The notes beneath the pieces were generated by a model. That model was not told where the DNA came from, did not search any database, and worked only from the letters and a program-made list of their open reading frames with translations. DNA of 60,486 nucleotides from Symbiodinium natans (lineage: Eukaryota > Sar > Dinophyceae > Suessiales > Symbiodiniaceae): positions 1,135,871 to 1,196,356 of the forward strand of contig CAJNDS010002623.1 of assembly GCA_905221605.1 (NCBI GenBank). The letters run 5' to 3'. The position numbers were made by a program, and so were the translations under genes. Below, one piece after another: positions 39,511-48,030 of this stretch. Position 1 is the stretch's first letter, and every line of letters starts with the position of its first letter.

Positions 39511-40581
39511 TTATATAATACTTGCTAATGCATCTTGCGCTACTGCGAGAGCTACGTCTTTTGCAACTTCTTTACCTGCATTTAAAACCGCACCACCTAC
39601 TGCTTTTGCTCCACTAGCAATAGCTGAACCAATGCCACCACTTGAAGAAGCGCTTTCTTGATTTGTAGGTTTCTTTTTCATCATTTTTCTCATTTCTCTA
39701 AATTTCTTTGCTTCTTGTTTAACTGTCTTACCTGCGAAGCCTGATTGTTGCCATTCCGCTGTTTCTTTCAAGCCTTCAATGATGGAAACCAGATACTGCT
39801 TCTTTCTCTGTTCGTTTGGCAACTTGTCGGTTAATTCCATTATTTCGGGCGACAACAAATCGCGAACATATAATTGAAACAACAAACCTGTTGATTTAAT
39901 GTCTTGATTATTGATAAGATTGTCTGGGTCAAAGTCTCCTACCAATCCTATTTTATCGGTTAGGCTTCCTTCATCTTCTTCTTCCTCGTCACGGCTTCGC
40001 CCTGAGGGCGAACTTCGTTCGCCGTCACTAACAGACTCTAAATCTGGCATTTTATCACTACCTTCGTCAGAAGCCATTGAATGAACCGGAACACCTACTG
40101 GTAATGATTGAGAATGAACGTCAGCTAAATCACTACTAGCGCTACTAGTAGCCCTGTCTCTTGCTTTTTGTGTTTTCTGATTGTGAGCGTCTATTTCCGA
40201 TTGAACTCTGGCTATTTCCTCAGCGATAAAATCGTCAACGTCATAAAACTCAACTTCCCTAGGTGTATTGATACCACTTGCAGAAACGCTACTTGAAGTA
40301 GCAGATAAAACACCCATTGATGAGCCCGTTGCCATTGACCTCAGTCTTAATTGCGCTTGTCGCATTTCGTTTTTGACCTTGTCTTCTTCCTGCTTCTTCA
40401 AACCTAGAAAATCAACGTTGTCAAACTGACTTCCGAACTGATTGTTTCTGAATATCGTTGCTCGTCTGTCAATAATGTTTTCAATTGAGGGTCTGTTCGG
40501 GTCTCCTTGACTTTCAATCATTCCTATCATTTCATCATACGTTGGACGTAATTTTAATTCAGATTTCAATGTTTTAATCAT
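39511..40581 (-). CDS. KLRPTY-motif protein, long paralogue with hydrophobic C-terminus
   Basis: 356 residues. Near the start is LKLRPTYDEMIGMIESQGDP, the motif shared with 39129-39497. The middle is charged and low-complexity (DEEEEDEGSLTD near 200). Around 230-285 is a helical segment (LLFQLYVRDLLSPEIMEL). The last 45 residues are Gly/Ala-rich and could form an amphipathic or membrane-active helix (GIGSAIASGAKAVGGAVLNA, then GKEVAKDVALAVAQDALASII). Such a tail recalls membrane-active minor capsid proteins of other double-jelly-roll viruses, but no homology can be shown here. It may be an internal virion protein. Confidence 0.7.
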   Translation of the reverse strand: MIKTLKSELKLRPTYDEMIGMIESQGDPNRPSIENIIDRRATIFRNNQFGSQFDNVDFLGLKKQEEDKVKNEMRQAQLRLRSMATGSSMGVLSATSSSVSASGINTPREVEFYDVDDFIAEEIARVQSEIDAHNQKTQKARDRATSSASSDLADVHSQSLPVGVPVHSMASDEGSDKMPDLESVSDGERSSPSGRSRDEEEEDEGSLTDKIGLVGDFDPDNLINNQDIKSTGLLFQLYVRDLLSPEIMELTDKLPNEQRKKQYLVSIIEGLKETAEWQQSGFAGKTVKQEAKKFREMRKMMKKKPTNQESASSSGGIGSAIASGAKAVGGAVLNAGKEVAKDVALAVAQDALASII

Positions 40582-40590
40582 ATTATTAAC

Positions 40591-40911
40591 TTAGATTATA
40601 TTTGCTATAATATTTTTTAGGTCAGATTGTCGTTTTTGTAGCTCTTCCTTTGTTCTAACCGGCATCATAGGTCTCTCTAACTGTCTGTTAATACTATCCA
40701 GTTCTCCTTGGTAAAGGCTCTTCTTCTGGTGTTCCAGCCAGTCATTCCTTAACCTAATGTTCTTGCCTCGGTTCTCCGCCTCTTCAATTCTTAACTTCAT
40801 ATCCTCTAAATATTTTAACCTACTAGAAACCCCGATTGAACTGTCTAAATCGTAATACCTGCTAACTTGGGGCGCACGCTTGAACTCTGCTTTGCTCTTC
40901 CACATACTCAT
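40591..40911 (-). CDS. Small helical protein of unknown function
   Basis: 106 residues, mostly charged helix with coiled-coil character from about residue 28 to the end (RLKYLEDMKLRIEEAENRG; ELQKRQSDLKNIIANII). No family recognised. Separated by 9 bp from the following gene (40581) and in the same direction, hence probably co-transcribed. Confidence 0.65.
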   Translation of the reverse strand: MSMWKSKAEFKRAPQVSRYYDLDSSIGVSSRLKYLEDMKLRIEEAENRGKNIRLRNDWLEHQKKSLYQGELDSINRQLERPMMPVRTKEELQKRQSDLKNIIANII

Positions 40912-40914
40912 ATT

Positions 40915-40946
40915 ATATTTAATAATAGATATTTATTATTAAATAT
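40915..40946. terminator. AT-rich palindrome
   Basis: ATATTTAATAATA, GATA, TTTATTATTAAATAT: a near-perfect inverted repeat between the nuclease gene and the 106-codon gene. It probably marks the transcript end of the nuclease gene and the upstream region of the next. Confidence 0.5.
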
Positions 40947-40948
40947 AA

Positions 40949-41611
40949 TTAATTTTCTTTCATTTGTTTTTTTCTCGCATAGTATTGTCTGTTGCTTTCA
41001 CGAACCTTTTCTCTGTTGTTGTTTCGGTATTCTCGTGCTCGTGCTTGTTCTCTTTCTTTATTATTTTGATAATATTCTTTTTTCTGTTGCTTAATATCTT
41101 CTTTGTTTTCATCATAGTAAATTTTAATCTTGTCTTGTATCTTCTCTTTGTTTTCATTTCGATAATGCTTAGCATATTCTAGCTTCGCATCTTTATTTTG
41201 TTCATAATGCTTCCTCACTTGCTCTAATTTCTTGTCTCTGTTTTGTTCGTAGTATTCTTTGAACTTCTGTTTGTTTTCTTCGTAATACTCTTTTGTTGTC
41301 CTTCCGTTTATAATACTATTCAATGTTGATTGATGCTCTCGTATTAGTTCTCCTTCTCGCTTCGTCAATTGTATAACATTTTCGCAGGGATATTCTTCTA
41401 ACAATTCAATGTAGAAGTGTTCTCGTCCTAATTCATTCATTTTCTTATAAAGCTTCGCACCATCTGTATTACCGTGTTTCAGGTTGCTTCTATGCTGTGA
41501 CATTCTTCGACTTAAACTTTGACAGGTGCTTCCAATATAAATATCATCATTAATGCTATTTCTAATACAGTATATTTTTCCTTGTGAATAATCTTTTGTA
41601 TTTCTAGACAT
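40949..41611 (-). CDS. GIY-YIG endonuclease
   Basis: 220 residues. Residues 11-31 contain the family core in variant form: GKIYCIRNS ... DIYIGSTCQSLSRRM, followed by the HRSNLKHG region and E87 in KREGELIREHQSTLN. From about residue 100 the protein is a run of degenerate KEYYEENKQK or EYYEQNRDK repeats, basic and helical, as often seen fused to this nuclease in algal viruses and giant viruses. It would make single- or double-strand breaks and may help recombination or homing. It is the only homing-type nuclease seen in the element. A second frame at 40960-41175 is a shadow. Confidence 0.85.
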   Translation of the reverse strand: MSRNTKDYSQGKIYCIRNSINDDIYIGSTCQSLSRRMSQHRSNLKHGNTDGAKLYKKMNELGREHFYIELLEEYPCENVIQLTKREGELIREHQSTLNSIINGRTTKEYYEENKQKFKEYYEQNRDKKLEQVRKHYEQNKDAKLEYAKHYRNENKEKIQDKIKIYYDENKEDIKQQKKEYYQNNKEREQARAREYRNNNREKVRESNRQYYARKKQMKEN

Positions 41612-41643
41612 ATTGTTTATTATTGTTATATATTGTTTTATCT

Positions 41644-42339
41644 TTAAAACATACTGCTTTTGAACCTATTAATTTTTTCAATCTTTTCCTGTTGCTTGGC
41701 TTTCTTAATTTCGTTGTAATGTTGTTGTAAAAGCTCTGTTGCAGATAGTTGTTTAGGTGGTGGTGTATCTTGCATTCTAACTGGCACACTTGGCACACTT
41801 GCTTTCGTCTTCACTTCAATAGGTTCGTGTAGCGTAGCGGAACTACACGCAACTTCGTGTTCTGAATAATTAACAACTTCATTTTTTACATTTTGAGCGT
41901 TTTTATCGTTTTCTTTGTTCGCATATTTTGCTTTCATTTCATCTTCAATTTCTTTTCTTAATTTTTGTTCCACCTTTGAACCATAACTTGCCTTCTGCTT
42001 ATTGACTGGTAATGTTTCGGTTGGTTGACCCTTACAATAATGCGGATGTGTATTTCTTAAACTTTTTGGTAACATTTTTTTCAAGCAATCAGGGCATTCG
42101 GCTAGTTCCACTACTTTAACACTTCTCGCTAGTTTCTTTGGTGTTGCTTTTGCCTTTGCTTTTGGCTTCGCTTCTTCAACTGCTTCATTGCTTGTTGGTT
42201 CAGTATTTGTTGATTCAGTTGTAGCTTCCTCTTTCGGTTCTTCTTTCTGTTCTTTATTAGGCTCTTCTTCATTCTTTTCGTTAGTTGTCATTTCAGGTTC
42301 TTCTTCATTTTTAATCTCAACAACCTCTTCACCACTCAT
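41644..42339 (-). CDS. Acidic protein with C2HC zinc finger
   Basis: 231 residues. Residues 1-65 are Glu-rich and disordered, and 66-78 Lys/Ala-rich. A finger at about 79-104 reads ECPDCLKKMLPKSLRNTHPH, then YCKG (CxxC...H...C). A helical Lys-rich tail follows, ending KINRFKSSMF. Similar single-finger proteins of the form CPxCxKxMxxKxLRxTHxxxC occur in algal viruses and Polinton-like viruses; function unknown. It sits next to the penton gene with the same direction, so it might be a structural or packaging protein. Confidence 0.7.
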   Translation of the reverse strand: MSGEEVVEIKNEEEPEMTTNEKNEEEPNKEQKEEPKEEATTESTNTEPTSNEAVEEAKPKAKAKATPKKLARSVKVVELAECPDCLKKMLPKSLRNTHPHYCKGQPTETLPVNKQKASYGSKVEQKLRKEIEDEMKAKYANKENDKNAQNVKNEVVNYSEHEVACSSATLHEPIEVKTKASVPSVPVRMQDTPPPKQLSATELLQQHYNEIKKAKQQEKIEKINRFKSSMF

Positions 42340-42377
42340 TAATTAATATAGTATATATTTTTCTAATTAGATAATCG

Positions 42378-43214
42378 TCAGCCCTTAAAAAAGGTAAGGG
42401 TAAATGAAATGTCCACCCCGTTTAAATTTACATTTTGGTTAAGGTGGTCGGTGCATCTGAAATTTAACCTACGAAATAATTTGTTAGAGCAGTCAATATA
42501 ATCAACCGAACTTAACTCTAAATCGTTGATGACACCTAAATAAGGAACATTTACGGGGACTTTCTTGATGATGCTTGAATTGCCAGCCACTGTCAATTGG
42601 TTGTAGTTGCTTATTTCATTACAGTGTAAATAAACATTCTTAACAGGAGTAAGGTCAATAAAATTTGTTGTGTAAGGAGCTACATTTGTGTAAGCGTCAG
42701 TAGCAGGTGTGGTATTTCCTATCACTCTGTTTATTGAACTTAAATTATTAACATCAACGGGGTCACTAAACGAACCAGATAAAGGGGCTACTTCACCATC
42801 AGTTAGAACAACAAAAATAGCAGTGGCATAATTAGAAGAGAAAGTATATTTGTTGGTTGAAGTGTTATAATGTATTGAATATGTATTTGGTCTATCAACC
42901 GTATCAACCAGCAAGTTTAAAGCAATCTCTATTGTCTGTGCTAAATCAACTGCTGTATAGTTGCCTTCTGGAATTGTAATTTTACGATAAGTTATACCTG
43001 CTACAACACCTGGTGGTATGACCTGATGTCTAAAATACAGATTGTTGTTTGTGCTGTTTATTGAATACCAAGAATGAGGAACGCTTACCTCATGTATTTG
43101 ACACAACATATTTTCTTCAAGTTGAACGGTTTCCGGTAGGTCAATAGTAAAATCGGACGACGTGCCACTTACTCTATAACTGCTGTCAATATATACTTTT
43201 TTGAACTTAAGCAT
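42378..43214 (-). CDS. Probable minor capsid (penton-type) protein
   Basis: 278 residues, predominantly beta, without enzyme motifs. The N-terminus KKVYIDSSYRVSGTSSDFTI and the segment PHSWYSINSTNNNLYFR are of a kind found in minor capsid/penton proteins of Polinton-like viruses (YIDSxxRxxxTxSDF and PxSWYxIN). A single jelly roll is the expected fold for the vertex protein. It is divergent to the gene at 43256, with a 41-bp AT-rich promoter region shared by the two. Capsid partner is the major capsid protein at 44172. Family assignment is from pattern memory, not a search. Confidence 0.78.
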   Translation of the reverse strand: MLKFKKVYIDSSYRVSGTSSDFTIDLPETVQLEENMLCQIHEVSVPHSWYSINSTNNNLYFRHQVIPPGVVAGITYRKITIPEGNYTAVDLAQTIEIALNLLVDTVDRPNTYSIHYNTSTNKYTFSSNYATAIFVVLTDGEVAPLSGSFSDPVDVNNLSSINRVIGNTTPATDAYTNVAPYTTNFIDLTPVKNVYLHCNEISNYNQLTVAGNSSIIKKVPVNVPYLGVINDLELSSVDYIDCSNKLFRRLNFRCTDHLNQNVNLNGVDISFTLTFFKG

Positions 43215-43255
43215 TATTACTTAACAGAGAAAATTAATTTATAAGTTATTTTATA
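43215..43255. promoter_or_regulatory. Divergent AT-rich promoter between capsid-side genes
   Basis: Only 41 bp separate the start codons of the minor capsid gene (leftward) and the lipase-like gene (rightward). The spacer is AT-rich (AGTTATTTTATA just before the ATG at 43256) and lacks the CTTTAAGTC motif of the replication-side genes, suggesting a different, perhaps late, promoter class. Confidence 0.45.
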
Positions 43256-43897
43256 ATGCATAAAGATAAAAGAAGAAATGAAGGTGTTTTGTATGAAGCA
43301 CCAAATACAAGAAGCAAGATACATAATGAAGTTAAAGAAGAATTAGCTGGAACTGAAACCTTCCTAACTGACACGCAAGGTTTAAGATTAGCTTATGAAA
43401 GCCCTAACAGGATGTATAGAAACGGAAGCCAACTATACATTGCTGGAACAAAAGACCCGATTGACTTTTATGATGATTTAAAATTACCGCTTTATCAGAC
43501 AAGAAACACGAAGAGATACAAAGACGTTAATAAGTTCATTGAAGACGACGCTATTGAAATTGACGGCAAAAAACATTACGGAATTACTGATATAATAAGC
43601 CATAGTTTAGGTTCGGCGGTAGGACAACAAATAAATAATGATTACGGAAATATATTTCGTTCAAGGTCTTACGGTTCGCCTTTTGTTTCAGGACAACGAC
43701 CGGAAGACACGGGGACAAATTTGAGAATAAGAAAAGCCGGAGACCCAGTCAGCGCTTTTGATAGAGGTAGTATAACATTAAATAAAGGAACGCTAGACCC
43801 GCTACAAAATCATTCATATCAAGACATAGGTAACGTCCATAATAAATCAGGAAACCTACCTATAACAGAAGAAGAGTTTTTACAACAGTTTGATTAA
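43256..43897 (+). CDS. Lipase-like (class 3-type alpha/beta hydrolase) protein
   Basis: 213 residues. LYIAGTKDPIDFYDDLKLPL (about 60-79) resembles the region before the nucleophile in class 3 lipases, and ITDIISHSLGSAVGQQIN (110-127) has the nucleophile elbow xHSLGxA with Ser117. The downstream Asp and His of a triad are not obvious and the protein is shorter than a full lipase, so it may be reduced or inactive. The C-terminus is Gly/Asp-rich. Polinton-like viruses sometimes carry such proteins near the capsid genes, possibly for membrane penetration (inference). It precedes the capsid gene in a rightward run: 43256, 43919, 44172, 45648. Confidence 0.6.
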   Translation: MHKDKRRNEGVLYEAPNTRSKIHNEVKEELAGTETFLTDTQGLRLAYESPNRMYRNGSQLYIAGTKDPIDFYDDLKLPLYQTRNTKRYKDVNKFIEDDAIEIDGKKHYGITDIISHSLGSAVGQQINNDYGNIFRSRSYGSPFVSGQRPEDTGTNLRIRKAGDPVSAFDRGSITLNKGTLDPLQNHSYQDIGNVHNKSGNLPITEEEFLQQFD

Positions 43898-43918
43898 AAA
43901 ATCTAAATAATATAAATA

Positions 43919-44119
43919 ATGTTCTCTTACAAAGCGCAGACTTACGAGAAGATGGAAAAGCAGAAGCCAGAGAAGAAGTTTAAACAGAACAGCTACGAGG
44001 AAATCAGAAAGTTAGTTGAAGAAAATGATGTGGAAAGGCAACAAATAAATAGTATAGTGAAAAACAAGAAAAAGAAGAATACAAATGAAAATACATATAG
44101 TTTTAAATTATTTGATTAA
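43919..44119 (+). CDS. Small basic protein
   Basis: Sixty-six residues, very Lys-rich (EKMEKQKPEKKFKQ, KNKKKKN). No family recognised. Its start follows a short AT spacer (21 bp) after the preceding gene, and a strong palindrome follows its stop, so it looks like a genuine gene. It could be a capsid-packed basic protein. Confidence 0.6.
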   Translation: MFSYKAQTYEKMEKQKPEKKFKQNSYEEIRKLVEENDVERQQINSIVKNKKKKNTNENTYSFKLFD

Positions 44120-44144
44120 ATATAATTTAAAAATTATATTTAAT
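44115..44144. terminator. AT-rich palindrome
   Basis: ATTAAATATAATTT, AA, AAATTATATTTAAT: an almost perfect inverted repeat beginning at the stop codon of the 66-codon gene. Probable transcript end before the major capsid gene. Confidence 0.55.
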
Positions 44145-44171
44145 TAAATTTTCTATTGTTGATTATATATA

Positions 44172-45608
44172 ATGGAAACTTTCAGCCCCGAGGATATTTT
44201 AGTTGATAACCTTTCATTTAAATTAAACAAAGGAGCAAGCTATATCACTGACAGACGAAGCGTAAGATTTTATCCAAGTGGTAGTAATGTTTATAAGCCT
44301 ACATCGGGAAACCGTGTATTGAAATTCTCATTAAACGCCGAAGACAACGGATGGCTAGACCCTCAATCGGTTCGTGTATTCTTTACAGTTCAAAATTTAG
44401 ACCAGACCCTTGACCGAAAACTTCGTCCATTAGCACCGCCATATTCCTTTTTCAGACGAATGCGAATTATCGCCGGTAATCAAGTAGTTGAAGACTTTGA
44501 TAATTACAACCGAGTTCATCAGATGTTTTCTAAATTAATGTCGCAAGGAGCAAGAAAAGACGAAGCAAACGAAGGCTTCGGTTATAGATATGATGACGAA
44601 GTGAAAACATCAGTGAATAATGCTGGAACTGCATTAGATTATGAGGTTAATTCTACTAATTGTAAAGGCTTCAAAAATCAAATGACAGTAGGGTTTAAAC
44701 CGTTATGTGGTCTTTTCTCTCAATTTAAGTATTTACCGTTAAAATATATGGGAAATCTAACCATTGAATTAGAACTTGTAAATAGCGACCTTGATTGTAT
44801 TATTAATCCAGACGACTATGATGAAGCTGATGCAGGTATTGCTCAAAACCTTCGTGAAAGATTTACGCAAGATGTAGCATTACCAGGTGGCGCTGCCACT
44901 AACACTTCTAAATTATTTGAACTCAACAACTGCTTCGTTTCCTGTGATATTTGCACCCTTGATAATAATTTAAATAATGAATACGTCAAGCATCTTTTAG
45001 AAGGAAAAGGTCTTCCCATCACTTATACAACATATATTACTCAATCTCAATCAGTGGTAGGATTAACTGATATTAGCGTTCCAGTCATTCGCTCCGTTTC
45101 AAAGCTTGTTGCTTCCTTCATCACTTTTTATAGAGACGATGACCCCAGCCTTGGATATGAATATGCGAATAAACGGTTTTGTAGGTTTTATCATCCTCAT
45201 CAAACCCACGATGCCACAGTGGAAGGAATTTACGACATCAACAAAGACTTGGAGTTCCAAATCCAACTAGGTTCTAAATTGTATCCAGAGTATCCTTGTA
45301 ATTCATTAACTCAGTGCTTTTATCATTTAAGAAAAGCGTTAAACCTTCCAGTTTTCCATCAACACAGTATTTCAATTGATTTTAAGCAATATCGTGATCG
45401 CCAATTTATTTTTGGTTTCTCTTTTGAAAAAGTGCCGGACAGTTCATATACAGGTATAAACACAAGAGCAGGGCAACAGATGCTTATACGCGTGAAGCCT
45501 GCGGGAGCAACAATTCCTGCTGATGATATGCCGGATGAGCTTTTTGTCACATTATTGAGTGAGCAAGTGATTGAGATAAAAGATTTAGGTTTAAAGGTTT
45601 TTGACTAA
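44172..45608 (+). CDS. Major capsid protein (double jelly roll)
   Basis: 478 residues, beta-rich. Features typical of Polinton-like virus capsid proteins include the N-terminal region RRSVRFYPSGSNVYKPTSG, VLKFSLNAEDNGWLDPQSVR, then LRPLAPPYSFFRRMRIIAGN and VVEDFDNYNRVHQMF. It ends FDKVF-like without a transmembrane segment. It would assemble as trimers into an icosahedral shell. It is the central gene of the rightward structural block, preceded by GATTATATATA just before the ATG, a TATA-like AT-rich start region. The full length is present, with no breaks. Confidence 0.88.
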   Translation: METFSPEDILVDNLSFKLNKGASYITDRRSVRFYPSGSNVYKPTSGNRVLKFSLNAEDNGWLDPQSVRVFFTVQNLDQTLDRKLRPLAPPYSFFRRMRIIAGNQVVEDFDNYNRVHQMFSKLMSQGARKDEANEGFGYRYDDEVKTSVNNAGTALDYEVNSTNCKGFKNQMTVGFKPLCGLFSQFKYLPLKYMGNLTIELELVNSDLDCIINPDDYDEADAGIAQNLRERFTQDVALPGGAATNTSKLFELNNCFVSCDICTLDNNLNNEYVKHLLEGKGLPITYTTYITQSQSVVGLTDISVPVIRSVSKLVASFITFYRDDDPSLGYEYANKRFCRFYHPHQTHDATVEGIYDINKDLEFQIQLGSKLYPEYPCNSLTQCFYHLRKALNLPVFHQHSISIDFKQYRDRQFIFGFSFEKVPDSSYTGINTRAGQQMLIRVKPAGATIPADDMPDELFVTLLSEQVIEIKDLGLKVFD

Positions 45609-45647
45609 ATTAACATTGTTAAATTAATTATCTAAATTAATTTAATA
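45606..45647. terminator. AT-rich spacer with inverted repeats
   Basis: TTAACATTGTTAA and TTAATTATCTAAATTAATTTAA fill the gap between the capsid and fibre genes. It is likely both an end signal and the AT-rich start region for the fibre gene. Confidence 0.45.
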
Positions 45648-48002
45648 ATGGTTCTTACTTTAAACAACACAAATACACTTACAGCAGATAATGTTATTGT
45701 CGGTGGAACGGACATTTCACAGTTATATGCAACAAAAACAGAAGTAGGAGACATCAACACAGCAAACACAACGGACATAGCAACAAATACAGCAGACATA
45801 GCAGTATTGAACACGAAACAGCTTCAAAACTTTCAGAACATCAGTTCTTTAACTCACTTATTAGATACAGAATATCAAACAAACGCCACCTTAAACAGCA
45901 CCTTTTACAATAAAACAGAAATAGACACGACCTTTACGAATTATTACACACAAACTCAAATAGACACTAATTTATCAACTAATTTTCAGACTAACACGCA
46001 ACTAGCAACCAATTATTATAATAAAACAGAGGTAGATGGTTTAGTAGGTGCAGGCGGAGGCTACACCGATACAGAAATTGATAACTTACTTGCTTTAAGA
46101 GTTCCGTTAAGTGATTTTACTAATAGATTTAGTGCTAATCCTATTATTGATTGTAGCGCCCCGACCGTTATTCATAGCGGTTTAACGTTAAATAATTCAA
46201 CTGTAAATATAAGTCCGGTAGCAGGACTAACTTTCAGTAATCAAACAGGTGGAGGTGACAAAGTTTTAGCGGAGTTTAAAAATGCAACGAGTTATATAAC
46301 TTTACAAGGTGATAAAATATTTTGTAACAATACGTCGGACGATGCTATTAAACAATTAGATTTAACAAATAATAATGCAGGTTATAAAATGTCAGGAAAG
46401 ATAGAAACGCCGACAGGTGGTCTAGTAGTAGAAAATACAGCAGATGCTAATTTATCGTTTACGGTTCGGAACACTGATAATTATTTTACTTTTAATAATG
46501 ATAGTATTGATTGTTATAATTCAGTTGGTGATACAGGTAGAATATTAAATCTAAATAATAATGCTAATCAATATGTTAAATCGCATTCATTATTAGTAGA
46601 TACAGGAGCAAATACATTAACAGGCGGTTATACATTAGATGTTGTTGATAGTGCTATTGTTAGACAGAATTTAAGAGTAGATGGTAATTTAGACTTATCA
46701 AATGATTTAAATTTTTATGGTGAAAATTATAATATTTCTAATAATTCAGGACTTACATTTTATAAAGATACAACGGATGCTTCTAATGTTATGACAGTAA
46801 AAAACGCACAAGGATATTTAAAATTTAATTCATTTAATATCAATGCTTATAACACAAGCAACGACAGTTCTTCATTACTGTTATTAAATACTGCTAATGG
46901 CAACGGTGTATATTGTTTAAGTTTAGGCATAGGAGTTATTCAAGGTTCAAATAAACTAAATGTATCGGGTGGTAATGCTAATTTCGGTAGCACATCATCA
47001 TTTCAAAATATAGCAACTTTTAATAGTGATATTTATGTTAATAATTCAGGTAGAATATTTCAAAGAGCAGACGCTAATAATTCATTGAATGTAATATCAA
47101 CGGAAGAAATTAACTTCTCATTGCAATCAAATAGAACAACTGACCCGACAACTGCTACTATTGCTTTGCAATTGAACGACACTAACGGAATAACAATAAA
47201 TAGAGCAGTTACAAATAATCTTACTTTTAATAGCATTGGAAATATCGTTGGTGAAAGCGATGTTGTAAGTTGGGGGCGTTTTATGTTTCAGAACAGTAGC
47301 GAATTAAAAGAAGTCTTGGATGGTCAATATAAATTATTTGTTAGGAATGGTGATACACTAGGAGATATTAATTTAACTGTTGGATTAGAAAGTAGCACGC
47401 CAGAAATTAAAATAACAGATGGTAAAGTTAAGATGAATAATTTAGAAATAACACAAGAAACAATAAGCACCGTAGACCAGATACAGTTTTTAAATACCGA
47501 TGCAGGTGGCGAGTATGCATTTTATTTTGGTAGCGTTTCAGTATCGAATGATGTATTTTCAATTTCACCAGGTGGCATTCTCGTTAATGGAGATATTGAA
47601 TATACTGGGTCTTTAATTCCAAGTTCTGATAAACGGTTGAAAAAAGACATTAAGGAACTTAACCAAAAAAAGGCAGTGGAATTAGTTAAATACATTGTTC
47701 CAAAAACATATCATTTTATTGATGACAGACAACAAGGTAAATCGTGTGTTGGATTTATTGCTAATGATTTTATGGAAACGAAGAAGATGCCAGATGAATG
47801 GCAGAATATAGTTAAAGAAGGCAAAGATGGATATTTAAAGTTTGATTATACAATGACAACACCAGTTTTATGGAGTGCTTTACAGACAACAATAAATGAA
47901 GTAGAAGAATTAAAAGATTTAGTGAAAACGATGAAAAAAGAAATAACAACAATGAAGGGAGAAATAACGAAATTAAGAAAGAAAATTAAAGATGATGATT
48001 AA
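45648..48002 (+). CDS. Fibre protein with C-terminal S74 intramolecular chaperone
   Basis: 784 residues. The N-terminal fifth has a repeated unit (YNKTEIDTTFTNYYTQTQID and YNKTEVDGLV), as in trimeric fibre shafts. The middle is beta-rich with many Asn/Asp/Thr residues and several re-occurring FxxDxIxC and LxLNxxxxxxG pieces. At about 658 starts SSDKRLKKDIKELNQKKAVE, the signature of the peptidase S74 chaperone of endosialidase/tailspike proteins (catalytic Ser near 658, Lys near 664), with KTYHFIDDRQ and SCVGFIANDF. A coiled coil ends it (745-784). S74 domains fold and trim trimeric fibres, so this is probably the host-attachment protein of the virion. Confidence 0.82.
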   Translation: MVLTLNNTNTLTADNVIVGGTDISQLYATKTEVGDINTANTTDIATNTADIAVLNTKQLQNFQNISSLTHLLDTEYQTNATLNSTFYNKTEIDTTFTNYYTQTQIDTNLSTNFQTNTQLATNYYNKTEVDGLVGAGGGYTDTEIDNLLALRVPLSDFTNRFSANPIIDCSAPTVIHSGLTLNNSTVNISPVAGLTFSNQTGGGDKVLAEFKNATSYITLQGDKIFCNNTSDDAIKQLDLTNNNAGYKMSGKIETPTGGLVVENTADANLSFTVRNTDNYFTFNNDSIDCYNSVGDTGRILNLNNNANQYVKSHSLLVDTGANTLTGGYTLDVVDSAIVRQNLRVDGNLDLSNDLNFYGENYNISNNSGLTFYKDTTDASNVMTVKNAQGYLKFNSFNINAYNTSNDSSSLLLLNTANGNGVYCLSLGIGVIQGSNKLNVSGGNANFGSTSSFQNIATFNSDIYVNNSGRIFQRADANNSLNVISTEEINFSLQSNRTTDPTTATIALQLNDTNGITINRAVTNNLTFNSIGNIVGESDVVSWGRFMFQNSSELKEVLDGQYKLFVRNGDTLGDINLTVGLESSTPEIKITDGKVKMNNLEITQETISTVDQIQFLNTDAGGEYAFYFGSVSVSNDVFSISPGGILVNGDIEYTGSLIPSSDKRLKKDIKELNQKKAVELVKYIVPKTYHFIDDRQQGKSCVGFIANDFMETKKMPDEWQNIVKEGKDGYLKFDYTMTTPVLWSALQTTINEVEELKDLVKTMKKEITTMKGEITKLRKKIKDDD

Positions 48003-48030
48003 TAATATTGTTAGTAGATAATATTATTAA
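48001..48030. terminator. Bidirectional AT palindrome between convergent genes
   Basis: TAATAATATTGTTAGTAGATAATATTATTA lies exactly between the ends of the fibre gene (rightward) and the ATPase gene (leftward), so it can terminate both. Confidence 0.6.

Noticed and set aside
40960-41182. Additional frames over the nuclease C-terminus
   Set aside because: They result from the repetitive Lys/Glu/Asn/Tyr-coding sequence of the nuclease tail.
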